Source of the DNA: Liquidambar formosana | Taxonomy: Eukaryota > Streptophyta > Magnoliopsida > Saxifragales > Altingiaceae | Direction: 5' to 3' | NCBI GenBank assembly: GCA_039720395.1 | Contig: CM077832.1 | Coordinates: 19,315,850 to 19,379,849 of the forward strand | Length of the DNA: 64,000 bases | Shown here: positions 34,629 to 50,339 of the stretch, piece after piece | How positions within the stretch are numbered: position 1 is the first letter of the stretch | Layout of the letters: each line of letters begins with the position of its first letter | Translations under genes and position numbers: made by a program | The notes under the pieces: model-generated | The model's input: only the letters and a program-made list of their open reading frames with translations | Told to the model about the DNA's origin: nothing | The model's database searches: none

Positions 34629-36692
34629 GTGAGTGTGTTTTCTTATTTAATGTAATTCTGTTTTATTTATTAAATAGAAGACACTATTTTTTCCTTAGAA
34701 CATATCCAGAGTACATGATCATATCCCCTCCATAAAACATTACCAAAGAATATGATAATATCCCCTACAAATCAGAGTCACTTTTGATTGGAAAGTACCT
34801 CCAAAATGCTTTTAAATTCAAACCATCACATAAGGTATAAAGAATCTCTTAGCTAGAAATCAAAGTAGAACCCATGCCCCTTGAAAGGAGAAAAGGTAAG
34901 AACAACATTCCCTATAGAGGCTCTTAAAATATTGCTTCCACCAAACAAGCACCAAGTACCATTGTACCAGGGGAAGGATAGAGGAATTTCAGTTTCCCTG
35001 GATTTTCTTCGAGAATCTTGTGAATCCTAGAGATGAGAAGTTGCTGGATGTGTTGGTTAGTGACTTAGTGTTGGGGGCTTGGGGGTAAGTGCCCTCACAT
35101 ATAAGTAATGGACAGACGGGACCTTCAAATTATCCCCACAACTCGCACCAGCATGGCGTCTACTTGAGAGAATCTGACACTAGTCCAGTTTATATGGTAA
35201 AAAGGGATTGAATTTGCTTTGTTTGAGTTTTGCACCTTGGATTGATTGTAATGGTTTCTTTTTATAGCTCTTATTCCCTTAGCTGGCTGCATTATAATCC
35301 TTTATTTCTTCGTAATTGATTGGCTGTTGGTCCATCGTGATTTTCTTGAAGTTTGCCAAACTAATTGATTCTGTCAATTAATCAATTAATCCTAAATTGA
35401 AGAGATTCTTGATTATCCGAGAATAATGGTTACACATTTAGGCCATGATTGTTTAGTTGGAATGTAAACTAATTCCATGCTTAAAGTATTTTAGAATGAA
35501 AAGGGATTTGAAATGACTGTCTAAACACATTATTTAATTTAATTTCATTCTCATTTAAATTATCTCATCCACACACACTGAGTTGGAATGTGATTCCATT
35601 CCATCTATTCAATTCCAGTTAAACAAACATGGCCATAGCCTACTTTCAGGACTTTCAAGAATCCGATCATATTGATTGGCTTCCTTTTTATCAGTTTATC
35701 AGTCTTGCTCAAAGTCGTGTCTTGGTATTCCTTGTACATATTCTGGTACCCTGTAGTTTCAGTTTGCTTCCATTTCCCTGTATTTAGAAATGGTCTGAGT
35801 CTTATCAAATGGGGTAGAAAGGAGTTGTCAAAGACTCGCGTATCCTGCTGAGTAGATGAGATAGTACGGACCCAGCCGCGTGACTGAATTAATTAAGCCA
35901 AGTTGATCTCCCAACTCGCTTAAATCCTAGTTGGGGATTCAGCTTGAACTGTGGACTGTTCTGAAACCTGACTTGGCTGAGTTGACACCGTCTTTTGCCG
36001 GAGTCAGTAGAACTCACTTAGGATCTGGTTAGGAGCTAGACTTGTCCGAGTTGACTGAGACTTGTCCGAGTTGACTGAGTCTGCCTGACTCGCCCTAACT
36101 CAAATAAGATCATGCACCAAAATTAAGTAATAATAATAATAACATATAGAAACGAGATCAATTTTATAAAATCCTCAGATGATACGTAAAAAACAACTGG
36201 ATGAAAAATTTAGGGAAGTTCTGAACAGCCTCTTATAATATTATTTCTCTATCTATACCACTAAATTACATTGGATATACTATTCTAGGGATCAATTCTA
36301 TTTTCTTAAATCTGAAGACAGATCATGATCCTTGTTGCAGTCACCATGAAAGCTGAAAACCATGTGTATTGTTTTCCTGAAATCAAAAATATCTAATTGG
36401 AAGGGAAAAAAACATAACAATTTGTCTCCCATAAAGAAATGGATTCTTGAACCAAGTGATGATGTCTTGATTTATTTAGAGAGACGGAACGGCAAGATCC
36501 CATTTTTTTTTCTAACCTTATTTGTGATTTCTGAGTTTAAAATCTTAGAAAACATAAACGTATGTGAATTACAGCCTCCACACACACATATTGTACAATA
36601 TGCAAAATCAATTTGTGTTCATTTAACTTAGAATTGACCCTCTTGTTTCTTCTGTGTTGCTTTGCCTTTTTGTGTGGGATTTTTTGTTGAAG
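34629..36692 (+). other. Importin last intron (2.1 kb)
   Basis: It contains a small MITE (35441-35634) and, at 36041-36080, a 20-bp direct duplication of gacttgtccgagttgactga inside a GAGTTGACT-rich block (35870-36110). No exon is seen. Confidence 0.6.
35441..35634. mobile_element. Short MITE, GGCCATGnTTGTTTA ends
   Basis: The left end ggccatgattgtttagttggaatg pairs with the right end, whose reverse complement is ggccatgtttgtttaactggaa. It is about 194 bp, non-coding and internally AT-rich, and looks hAT- or Tourist-like. Confidence 0.6.
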
Positions 36693-36857
36693 GTTCTAAG
36701 TCAGAAAAACGATCTAGCTACAGTGTCAACTAGCGATCGAATGAGTAATTTGCTGAGGCGGTTTCGGCAGAACATTCCGCTCACTAGCTTGAAAGCAATC
36801 TGCTCATCCTTGAATACCCAGCAGCAGGAGTTACTGGAATCTATATTTTCTTCTTAG

Positions 36858-37535
36858 TTTCTTGAAGCTGGTTGGCTTCTTCTTGTGCCTCCTGTTAGTT
36901 TTGCTGATCAATAGGTCTGTTGAATGTATTTTACCCATTCCTGTTTGGAGTGTTTTTCTTCATATTTTTTCCCCGGAGAGTTTTCTTGCAATGTAGCAGC
37001 ACTACCTAGCTGGCTGAGTAAAGAGTCTGTATAGGCCGAAAAGAAGTGTTTGTTTCATAACATGTACATTAGAACAGTCATGATAACTTCGTGTCTGAAA
37101 GGAAAAGCAGTGAAGAAATTATTGGCCGTTGTGCTAAAAAACTATACATGTGTTTCATATTTTACAAAACCAATCTTATCATGTAGGTGATACATACCAA
37201 AAATCAAGTTGATCCGAGACTGATTGCTATTCGATCCAAAAATTACATTTTTTAATCAATGACAATCGCTTATTTTGGACAATTGTGAATAAAGTAGTTC
37301 TCAATCTCAGATTAACTTGATTTTTGGTATGCATCATCATCATTTATTCCCTGAGTGCACTTGCTACATAAACAAAAATAAGAGCTGGCTGCCTTTTAAC
37401 ATATGGCTTTAAACTGTACGTGTTTAAACGGCAGCAATTTAACCAAACACAAACTTGTTTATTTTTGAGTTACAATATGGCACACAGTAAAAATAAAAGC
37501 TGTCACATGCACAAGATAACATGGGAGGAGCTTAC
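36858..37535. other. Intergenic region between convergent genes
   Basis: This separates the importin stop (36857, +) and the ADH stop (37536, -). It must hold both 3' ends, but no unmistakable poly(A) signal pair stands out. A foldback MITE copy occupies its middle. Confidence 0.6.
37165..37360. mobile_element. Foldback MITE, copy 3
   Basis: Arms gatacataccaaaaatcaa (about 37190) and ttgatttttggtatgcatc (about 37318) pair across a short loop. It is the same family as 11110-11410 and 20077-20453, sharing caagttgatccgag and the flanking gagtgcacttg. It lies in the shared 3' region of the importin and ADH genes. Confidence 0.65.
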
Positions 37536-42527
<4,992 letters not shown>

Positions 42528-42910
42528 CGCAAGCAATACACGGCTACACACACACACACACACACACACTCTCTCTCTCTCTCTCACTCTATCTATGTCT
42601 ATAATCTATATATACGGAGTAGTTGACAACCAATAATGTGTCTTCGACTCTCGATGTTAAGTGGGTGGCATTGCCCAAACGTAATCTATTCTCGAATAAT
42701 AGACCTTCCATCCAAATTTTCCACACTTAGACATGCCCATTGCCCAAAAGTAACAACTACGGACCAGTCAAAACGTTTTTTTTTTTATTTTTTTTTTATT
42801 TTTTTTTTGGGGGTGGGGGGAGTGGTCGAACAAAATACGGGTCCCTCTTAGGACACTAATGGGCTGGGTTCAAGCGGGTCAAGGTCTTTGCCCATCACGT
42901 ACACATACGA
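42528..42910 (-). promoter_or_regulatory. ADH promoter and 5' leader
   Basis: On the minus strand a TATA-like TATATATAGA lies at about 42605-42614, some 80 bp before the ATG. The leader contains (AG)n(TG)n repeats (42546-42586). Upstream, T and G runs occur at 42777-42821. The MULE-2 end at 42911 limits the unshared promoter to about 380 bp. Activity is inferred. Confidence 0.5.
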
Positions 42911-43398
42911 GGAAACGACTAATGCAACCCCCTGAAAAGGTTAAGTTGCCCCTCCTAATTTTTTAATGAGAAAATGATGCTTCAAATTGACCAAAATGGG
43001 CATCAGGTGTTTAACCCAACCCAACCCACCCCACCCCTCATCTCAACTGAATCCTCACGTTTGCGTGCCAAAACCCCTCGCCCTCTCGTTCCACTCTTCG
43101 GCACCCACTCCGGCAACTTTCTCAGGCGCTCTTCCGCCAACTCTCATCCTCATCTGTCACTCTCTCATAACCACCCCTAACCAATATATCATCTTCATCT
43201 CTCACTATCTCACAACAACTCTTAAACAAAAATCCATAACCCATTTATAGTAGTTTTTACATTTTTTATGAGCAATAGAGGAGGAAGAAGTTAGTTGGAA
43301 TGGTGTTAGCAGCAAGGAGGTATGAATTTTGGCTTCAAAGTATGCAAAAATGGCGATTTTTTTTTTTAATGCAGTCACGCATGTTTGACTCTGGTAAT

Positions 43399-43665
43399 CC
43401 GAACATTATAGTAATGTTCGGTTTTACACAACTAAGCATTATAGTAATGTTCGGTTTTACACAACCAAACATAACTATTTTGTTTGGTTTTAAAAAACCG
43501 AACAGTGCATGGATTATTCAGTTTCTAGTAATGCTGTTCGGTTTTAAACAACCAATCATAAATATTATGTTCGGTTTCATCTGACTATTTAAAACAGATA
43601 TGTTCGGTTTTAGACAACCAAACATGTTGTCAGTGTTTGGTATAAATTAATCGAACAGTTCCAGA
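43399..43665. repeat. GTTCGG subterminal repeats, left block
   Basis: At least seven copies of gttcggttttacacaacc(a/g)aac and variants, several 33 bp apart, each a loose inverted pair GTTCGG...CCGAAC. They begin about 490 bp inside the left end of MULE-2. In TEs such repeats commonly bind transposase. Confidence 0.85.
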
Positions 43666-43739
43666 ATTGTTTTTTTGTTTTTTTTTTAAGCATCGGATTA
43701 TTACTTTTATTTTACCATGTTTTATTCTTGTCTCAGGCT

Positions 43740-46700
43740 TCCTCAAAAGCTAACATCCATGAGTCATCATGTGTTATGGATTATAGTAATGAATTCACAA
43801 ATTATGAGGTAAATAAAACTTACGAAAATTTTCATTTACTTGATGGAATAAATATAATTCATGAAGTTAAAGAATATAAATGAATTTATTTTCATGTGTA
43901 GGTCTTCAAGAGTAGAGAAGCACTATGCAATTGGGCTCGAGAAGTAGGAAGACAAAATGGGTTTATTATTGTGATAACCAAATCTGATGTTACAAGCAAA
44001 GGTAGGACAGCAAGACTAAAGCTTGGTTGTGAGCGACGTAGCTATTATATAAACAGGAAAAAAGATGTTGAGACCGAACATGAGAAGAAGCGAAGAAAGG
44101 AAACTGGTACGAAGAAGTGTGGATGCCCCTTTGCCTCAAAGGGTGAGAAGATGCCAAATGATGATGAATTTTATGTGGAATACATAATGATGAAGCTGCA
44201 AAGTATCTCAAGGGGAACTCGTATACTAGGAGATTATCAGAGCAAGATAACTCATTAGTGCTTGACATGTCCATGAAAATGAGCCAGCCTAAAGACATTC
44301 TAGTTACTTTGAAGCGAAAGGATATACTCAATACAAGCACCTTGAGGACAATCTACAATGCACGTCTAAATAATAGAGTAAAAGAGAAGGCTGGTAGATC
44401 ACAGATGCAATATTTGTTGGGTAAGTTAGCTGAGCATAAATATATTGAATGGCATAGGAGTTCTGATGATAGTGATGCCATTTTGGATTTATTTTGGGCA
44501 CACCCTCATAGTGTGGAGTTGTTTCGTGCCTTTCCACATGTGTTGATAATGGATTGCACATACAAGACTAATAAATATCGTCTTCCCCTCTTTGAGATTG
44601 TTGGAGTCACATCAACTAACTTGACATTCTCTGTGGCCTTCGTATACATTCAACATGAACTGGAAGATAACTACACATGGGCATTGAATAGATTATGTAG
44701 TCTTGTTGAGGATCAAAACATTTTACCTGGTGTTATTATCACGGACAGAGAGTTGAGCTTGATGAATGCCATTGAGAAGGTTTTCCCCAATGCTAGGCAT
44801 TTATTGTGTAGATGGTACATTTCAAAGAATGTTCTAAGTAATTGTAAGAAGTATTTTGAGTCGGGAGATCAGTGGGAGAAGTTTAACTCCCAATCGGAAA
44901 CAGTTGTCTTGTCTGCCACTGAATTTGAGTACTTAACTCAAGTGGACATATTGTATAAGAACTTCAATACCTATCCTGAGGCCCTACAGTATGTGTCAAG
45001 TAGTTGGTTGACCCCTTACAAGGATAGGTTTGTCTTGGCTTGGACAGACACATGTATGCATTTTGGGAATCGGACGTTAAACAGGTGTAGCTTCTAAGCA
45101 ATTATCAAAACATTGTGTGTTACATTTATAATTTAGCAATAAGATGTTGATATTAACAAATTTTATTTTATTGACCAGGTTAGAAAGTGCACATGCAAGG
45201 TTAAAGAGGCAACTAGGGTGTAGTACCTTGAACTTTGAGTTATCATAGGGCAAGGTGTACAGTTTGATTGAGTTACAGTACACCGAAATCAAGGCATTGT
45301 TTAAGAAGAGCTCAATAGTTGCTAAACACAAGTTTACATGTGCAGAATTAAAGGAGATTCAGGGCATGGTATCTATAATTGCATTGGAAAATATCTTTGT
45401 ACAGATGCGGCGTGCTAGAGTAATCGGGGTTGATGCTTCAGCATGTGGTTGCGCAAACCATCGGTCCCATGGTTTACCATATGCATATGAGATTGCAGAA
45501 TACAAAAGGGAAGGTCGACCTATTTCACTTTACTACATTGATCAATTTTGGAGAAAACTTGATATCTTGCCTGCTATTAAGAAATAAAATCTGAAATTGA
45601 TGTGTCAACCATATTTAGATTTGTTTCTCCAGATATTCGAAGAAGAAGATACAGAATCACAACTATAGATGCTAAAGAAGTTGAGGGAGATAATAGCTCC
45701 ACATTGTACACATCTTCTAGAACCCACCGAACCATATAACCGTACACGAGGCCGGCCAAAGGTGAAGGTTGACACATCCACACGTTGTGACCCGTCTGCC
45801 TTTGAGTACGTACAGTCTCGACATGATAGTTGCTCAACTGGATTCAATGTGGAGCCGAGTAACTCATCAGGTTATTCTGTGCCACAGCGGCAACCAAAAG
45901 AAAAGGTAAAATGATGTAGTTATAAATGGTAGAATATCTACTTTTATTGTCATATTACTTTTATTATCATATTTATGGGTTATTTTCCTAATGAATTGCG
46001 TGATATAATGTTTTCAGGTTTATCCTACCCAAGCTGCAAAGCCAATATCACACATTGATGAATTTCCAGCTAGAATAAGAGAATATATATTCAAAACCAA
46101 AGATGTCCAGGCTTATGGAAATTGTGGTTTTAGGGCTATTGCTGCCTTGATGGGAAAGGGAGAAGATGGATGGATGGTTGTGAGAGAAGATCTAGTTGAT
46201 GAGTTACTCTACAACCACCAACTGTACACTCGGGTTTATGGGTCAGTGCAAAGGGAAATGAGATCAGATCTGGATTAGCACACTTTGAGGGTGGTTTTGT
46301 AGGGTATGAGCATTGGATGACAATGCCTAATATGGGACATCTTATTGCATCCCGTTATAATGTGGTCTTGTACCATCTCTCAATGCAGCAATGTCTTACC
46401 TTTTTACTACTTAGATCGAATCCCATGCCTCTACACACGCGTAAAGAAATTGCAATTGGGTTCATAAATGGAAACTATTTTATTCAGGTCTGATCTTAAA
46501 ACTTTTATTTATTTATTTTTCTTTATGCTTTTTAGTTTTATTTCTATTGACAACAGGTGTAACAAACATGCAAGTGTTCATGAAAGCGTGTCATCCCGTG
46601 CCTTTTGTAACTACCACTTGACGACTTCATCGCGATGTTGTGGCAGTAGACTGGGATTCTCCTTATATTGATAGAATTCAAAATTTCCTTAATGTAATTG

Positions 46701-46750
46701 GTTGTGCTGTTGCGACTACTGACACTTGTGATACTGTAGACATTGACTAG
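43740..46750 (+). pseudogene. MULE transposase with C-terminal OTU domain, decayed
   Basis: In order: a FAR1-like N-terminal zinc-binding region (SREALCNWAREVGRQNGF ... KKCGCPF ... GIHND); the MULE DDE domain (HVLIMDCTYKTNKYRLP, VIITDRELSLMNAI, the CRWYISKNV helix); a helical region; a basic linker with an AT-hook-like TRGRPKVK; and an OTU-like cysteine-protease domain (YGNCGFRAIAALMGKGEDGW ... IASRYNVVL ... FINGNYFIQ). Introns are apparent at about 43811-43901, 45085-45178, 45906-46018 and 46490-46558. Damage includes a frameshift near 44170, in-frame TAG at about 45247, frame breaks around 45585-45670 and 46260, and a TGA near 46620. The OTU Asp and His positions are both Tyr while Cys remains. 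The start codon is not certain. Confidence 0.8.
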
Positions 46751-46939
46751 CCCATTTATAATATCATCTATCTTGTTTTCTTGGTCCCTTAAGAAACAAA
46801 AGATTGTTAAAATTTTTTGGATTAATAGATCGTTGTTTTGGTGTAATAAAGTAATTTGGGATGATAATGGCAAAAATGACTTATGGATTTTGTGTTAAAA
46901 TTATGACAAATCAATTTTTTTTTTTCATTACAGATTTGC

Positions 46940-47750
46940 GCCTGTTCGGCATTAAGTACCCAAACAATATACTAATGTTCGGTTTTATGTAACCAAACTA
47001 GTTCACTATGTTCGGATTAATATGACTGAACGTATCCTTTTGAATTACCGTAATGCCGTTCGGTGCCATATAACTAAACGTTACTTAAATGTTCGGTTTT
47101 CTAAAGTCGAACAAGGGCTTTATTTTCGGACTTATACAACCGACCATATCATTTTGAATTACTGGTAAACTACTGTTCGGTGCCATGTGAACAAACGTTA
47201 CTTAGATGTTCGGTTTTCTAAAGTCGAACAAGAGCTTTATGTTCGGAGTCATACCACCGAACATATCATTTTGAATTTCCGGTAATACTACTGTTCGGTG
47301 CCATGTGACCAAACGTTACTTACATGTTCGGTTTTCTAAAGTCGAACAAAAGCTTTCTGTTCGGAGTCATACCACCGAACATATCATTTTGAATTTCCGG
47401 TAATACTACTGTTCGGTGCTATGTGACCAAACGTTACATACATGTTCAGTTTTCTAAAGTTGAACAAAAGCTTTACGTTCGGATTCATATAACCAAACAT
47501 ATCATTTTAAATTACCATAATAGTATGTTCGGTGCCATATAACCAAACAGTACATACATGTTCGGTCTTCTAAAGTCGAACATGACTATTATGTTCGGAG
47601 TTATACCACCAAACATCTCATTTTGAATTTCCATAATAACACCGTTTAGTGCTATATCGCCAAACCTTACGTAGATGTTCGGTTTCATATAACCGAACAA
47701 GAGCATTATGTTCGGCGTCGTAGTACTAAACATATCATTTTGAAATCACC
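46940..47750. repeat. GTTCGG tandem array, period about 117 bp
   Basis: The phrase gttcggttttctaaagtcgaac, or its variants, starts at 47091, 47208, 47326, 47444, 47560 and 47677, steps of 116-118 bp. Each unit also has a gttcggtgccatntgaccaaac half and tatcattttgaattnccggtaat. About seven units lie downstream of the OTU-transposase gene. Divergence between units is visible but moderate. Confidence 0.9.
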
Positions 47751-48395
47751 AAACATATCCTCCATGAAACCATCCAATTTATACATCATTTTTGTTCAAT
47801 AAGTAACTAATTATATTCCAATAATTAAAGATATTCCTAAATACCAATTCAAGCCTTCAAAGGGCGACACAGAACCACTTACATTGATACCACCTACCCT
47901 GTTTACAACCTACCCTTTTTGAGGCAGGACTTGCGTAACTTGCTAGTACCCTTGAAGATGCTGTAAAAGTGAGTATGTCAACTTTTTTATATGTGACCTA
48001 ACATTTAATAGTGGACCTCTTAAGGTGGCCTAAACTTTTTTATTTTTATTTTTATTTATTAAGGTGACCTAACAATTTTTTTTTAGATGGAAATGCCAAT
48101 GCTTGATCCGAATACTCCAAGTGAGAGTATTAGAAGCTCAACTAAGCCGAGGGTAGAATGAACTTTCGTCACCTAACTTGAGCGCCCACTAATTGTAGGA
48201 GAGAATCCCAATTACACGAAGGAAGAAAAAATCAAAAAGTGTGACAAAAAGGGGTTAGAATTTAACCCCTGATGCAAGTTATTTCTCCTATACTCAATTT
48301 CTTGATATTATGTTACTTTAAACTCCATTATTTATCTTATACAAAGTTCTCGGCGTCCAAAAACTTTTGACCATTTTTTGTAAATTTCGGTATGG
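47751..48395. other. MULE-2 interior, no gene recognised
   Basis: No exon is recognised. The phrases aggtggcctaa/aaggtgacctaa recur near 48014 and 48060. Confidence 0.4.
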
Positions 48396-49981
48396 TGTGA
48401 GCGCCACGCCCTAAACCATATAGCTCGAGAATACGCATTAGCCTCAAAGGACTAACACGGAGAGGAGTCGCCACCCAATAATGGGAACGAGTGAACCCTA
48501 GCAGTGTGTAGCTCGTCATAACCAGAGATTCGGGTTCGGAGCTAGGGTACGCAACTGGGAAGGTGTTAGGCACCCAGCCACGCCCGGTTGGAACCGGCCG
48601 CCACACATGATTAATGGTTTTAATTAATTTAATGTCTAATCAAAATTGACCCTATTCATTCAATAATGGCAGCACATAAGTCATGATGACATGATATAGA
48701 TAAAGGCACGAAATAAACATAAAGAAATAAAATACAAATTAACCAACTATCGGAATAACTACAATAAAGAAAGAAACTGTCTGCCAATGCTTTATGTGCG
48801 TTCGCAACTATGTTATGGCGTACGCATACCATATACTGCGTACGCAATACAATCGTTGCGTACGCAGCCGTTGGCGATTTATGTCATATCTCGAAACCTC
48901 ACCTATATACCATGAGAAGGTATACACGTGAATTTCCACAGACTATCATACAACAAGCCTACATACTAACAAATTACCACATAATAAAACCCTAATTTGT
49001 CCCTATGGAGAATCCACTACATGATGCATCCCAGAATAAATAAAATACAGAAATAAATACAAATATGAAAACTAAACCTAAATCATGCTAATCATGCTTT
49101 AGACAGAAATAAAATAAAATAAAATAAAATAAAAGAAGAACTAGAATCAAAAGCTAAGTTAAACTAAATTTACCGACTTTATGCTTGTTCGTGGCCCCTC
49201 AGGTCTTTGGATTGAATCAAATCAACACGAATCCTCCTCGTCTTCAAAGTGTAATTACAGCAATGAGATCAAAACTCAATCATCTATAAAAAGAAATAGA
49301 AAACAAAAGAGAATAAGAGAAAAGACAAGTGATTTTCGTCACTTTGCAACAGCAGAAAGTTCAATCGCATTTTTGGGTATGAAAACGTTGGAATTGGACA
49401 AAACTTGTGAAATGCAAAGTTGTAGAGAATTGAATTATCTTTCTAAGAAGACCAATTTCATCAAATTCCAACTTCGGATGAAAAAGTTATGATTAAAATA
49501 CGATTGCTGGTTTTCCAAAAATCTGCTGCTGAAGTATGACGAATTTCACTGTCTAAAAACCCTATCATCCTCCTCTTTTTCTAGGGCATTAAGTGAGTAT
49601 ATAAAGCTGAAAACTAGGGTTTTCCTTTCCTTTTTAGACTAGTTTTCCTTGCAAAATAATTAAAGAATATTACTAATAAATAGAAAAGACTTCTAATCTG
49701 AATAGGAAAGGGAATTGCCTTTTCTAAAAATTAGGAGAGTGACCGCTAACACGCATGCACGTGTATCGTATATGCGTACACACTTATTACATGCGTACAC
49801 ATGTTAGTGGCATAATAAAAATGGCTAATTTAATAAAATAATTTTCCTCTTATTTTAACCAAAAATCCCATGCTGTGATTCGCACTAATTCTTCAAAGAT
49901 AATCCGTAAATAACCACACTAAGCTCATCATCGGGGCCACGGAACTTAAGATGACAACCGGTACAAAATGGGGTGTCTACA
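48396..49981 (-). mobile_element. Solo LTR, Ty3/gypsy Tat-like (1,586 bp)
   Basis: In reverse complement it begins TGTAGACACCCCATTTTG and ends gcgctcaca, and carries gggtggcgactcc (at 48464-48476) like the LTR at 7915. Flanks tatgg (48391-48395) and catgg (49982-49986) are a 5-bp TSD with one mismatch. It has no coding region. It contains several cgtacgca repeats (48797-48868). It is nested in MULE-2. Confidence 0.75.
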
Positions 49982-50050
49982 CATGGTCCCGCCTAAAAAT
50001 AGAACATACCAAGTTCTCGACTTTAAACATAACCTGCAAAAAACACATTT

Positions 50051-50265
50051 CCACCACCACATATAATACAATTCCAGAAACCCATATAATTCAAGTCCAA
50101 AATAACCTACAATATATGCAACCTATCCTCATCTACCCACCACCACATATAATACAATTCCTGAAACCCATATAATTCAAGTCCAAAATAACCTAAAATA
50201 TATACAACCTATCCTCATCTGCTCACCACCACATATAATACAATTCTAGAACCACATATAATCTA
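50051..50265. repeat. 86-bp tandem repeat, about 2.5 copies
   Basis: ccaccaccacatataataca starts at about 50051, 50137 and 50223, followed each time by attc(c/t)(a/t)gaa and cctatcctcatct. It lies just downstream of the PMD gene remnant. Confidence 0.85.
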
Positions 50266-50339
50266 ATTTCAAAAAGTTACACAATCCAAGTCTAAAAAAT
50301 GACATCATCCAAGTCCAAAAAATTATATTTGCCCACAAC

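Larger units (their letters stand above)
21590..36857 (+). pseudogene. Importin beta-3 (IPO5/KPNB3-like), frameshifted and internally deleted
   Basis: Importin beta-3 proteins are HEAT-repeat receptors that carry cargo into the nucleus with Ran. Ten exons are seen: 21590-22844, 22974-23177, 28006-28110, 31858-31943, 32042-32108, 32182-32248, 32344-32480, 34315-34406, 34562-34628, 36693-36857, all with GT-AG borders and compatible phases. Family hallmarks include EFLIILAEARYQAPKMM, PHPRVHWAAFNAISQLSTDL, EVQQEAARGIRICAEFGG and NDLIEAKVVHEQLCSMVE. There are two defects. One extra T in the run 22707-22710 shifts exon 1; the correct frame (GGNTIVPIALELLPAYF) resumes after it and joins exon 2 in phase. 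Between exons 3 and 4 about 400 residues of middle HEAT repeats are missing. Joined exons total about 747 codons against about 1,115 in plant orthologues. It may still be transcribed. Confidence 0.85.

Noticed and set aside
44258..45097. Independent 279-codon transposase gene starting at 44258
   Set aside because: The ATG is internal to a longer MULE protein. The upstream FAR1-like region continues into it through a frameshift near 44170, so it is one decayed gene.
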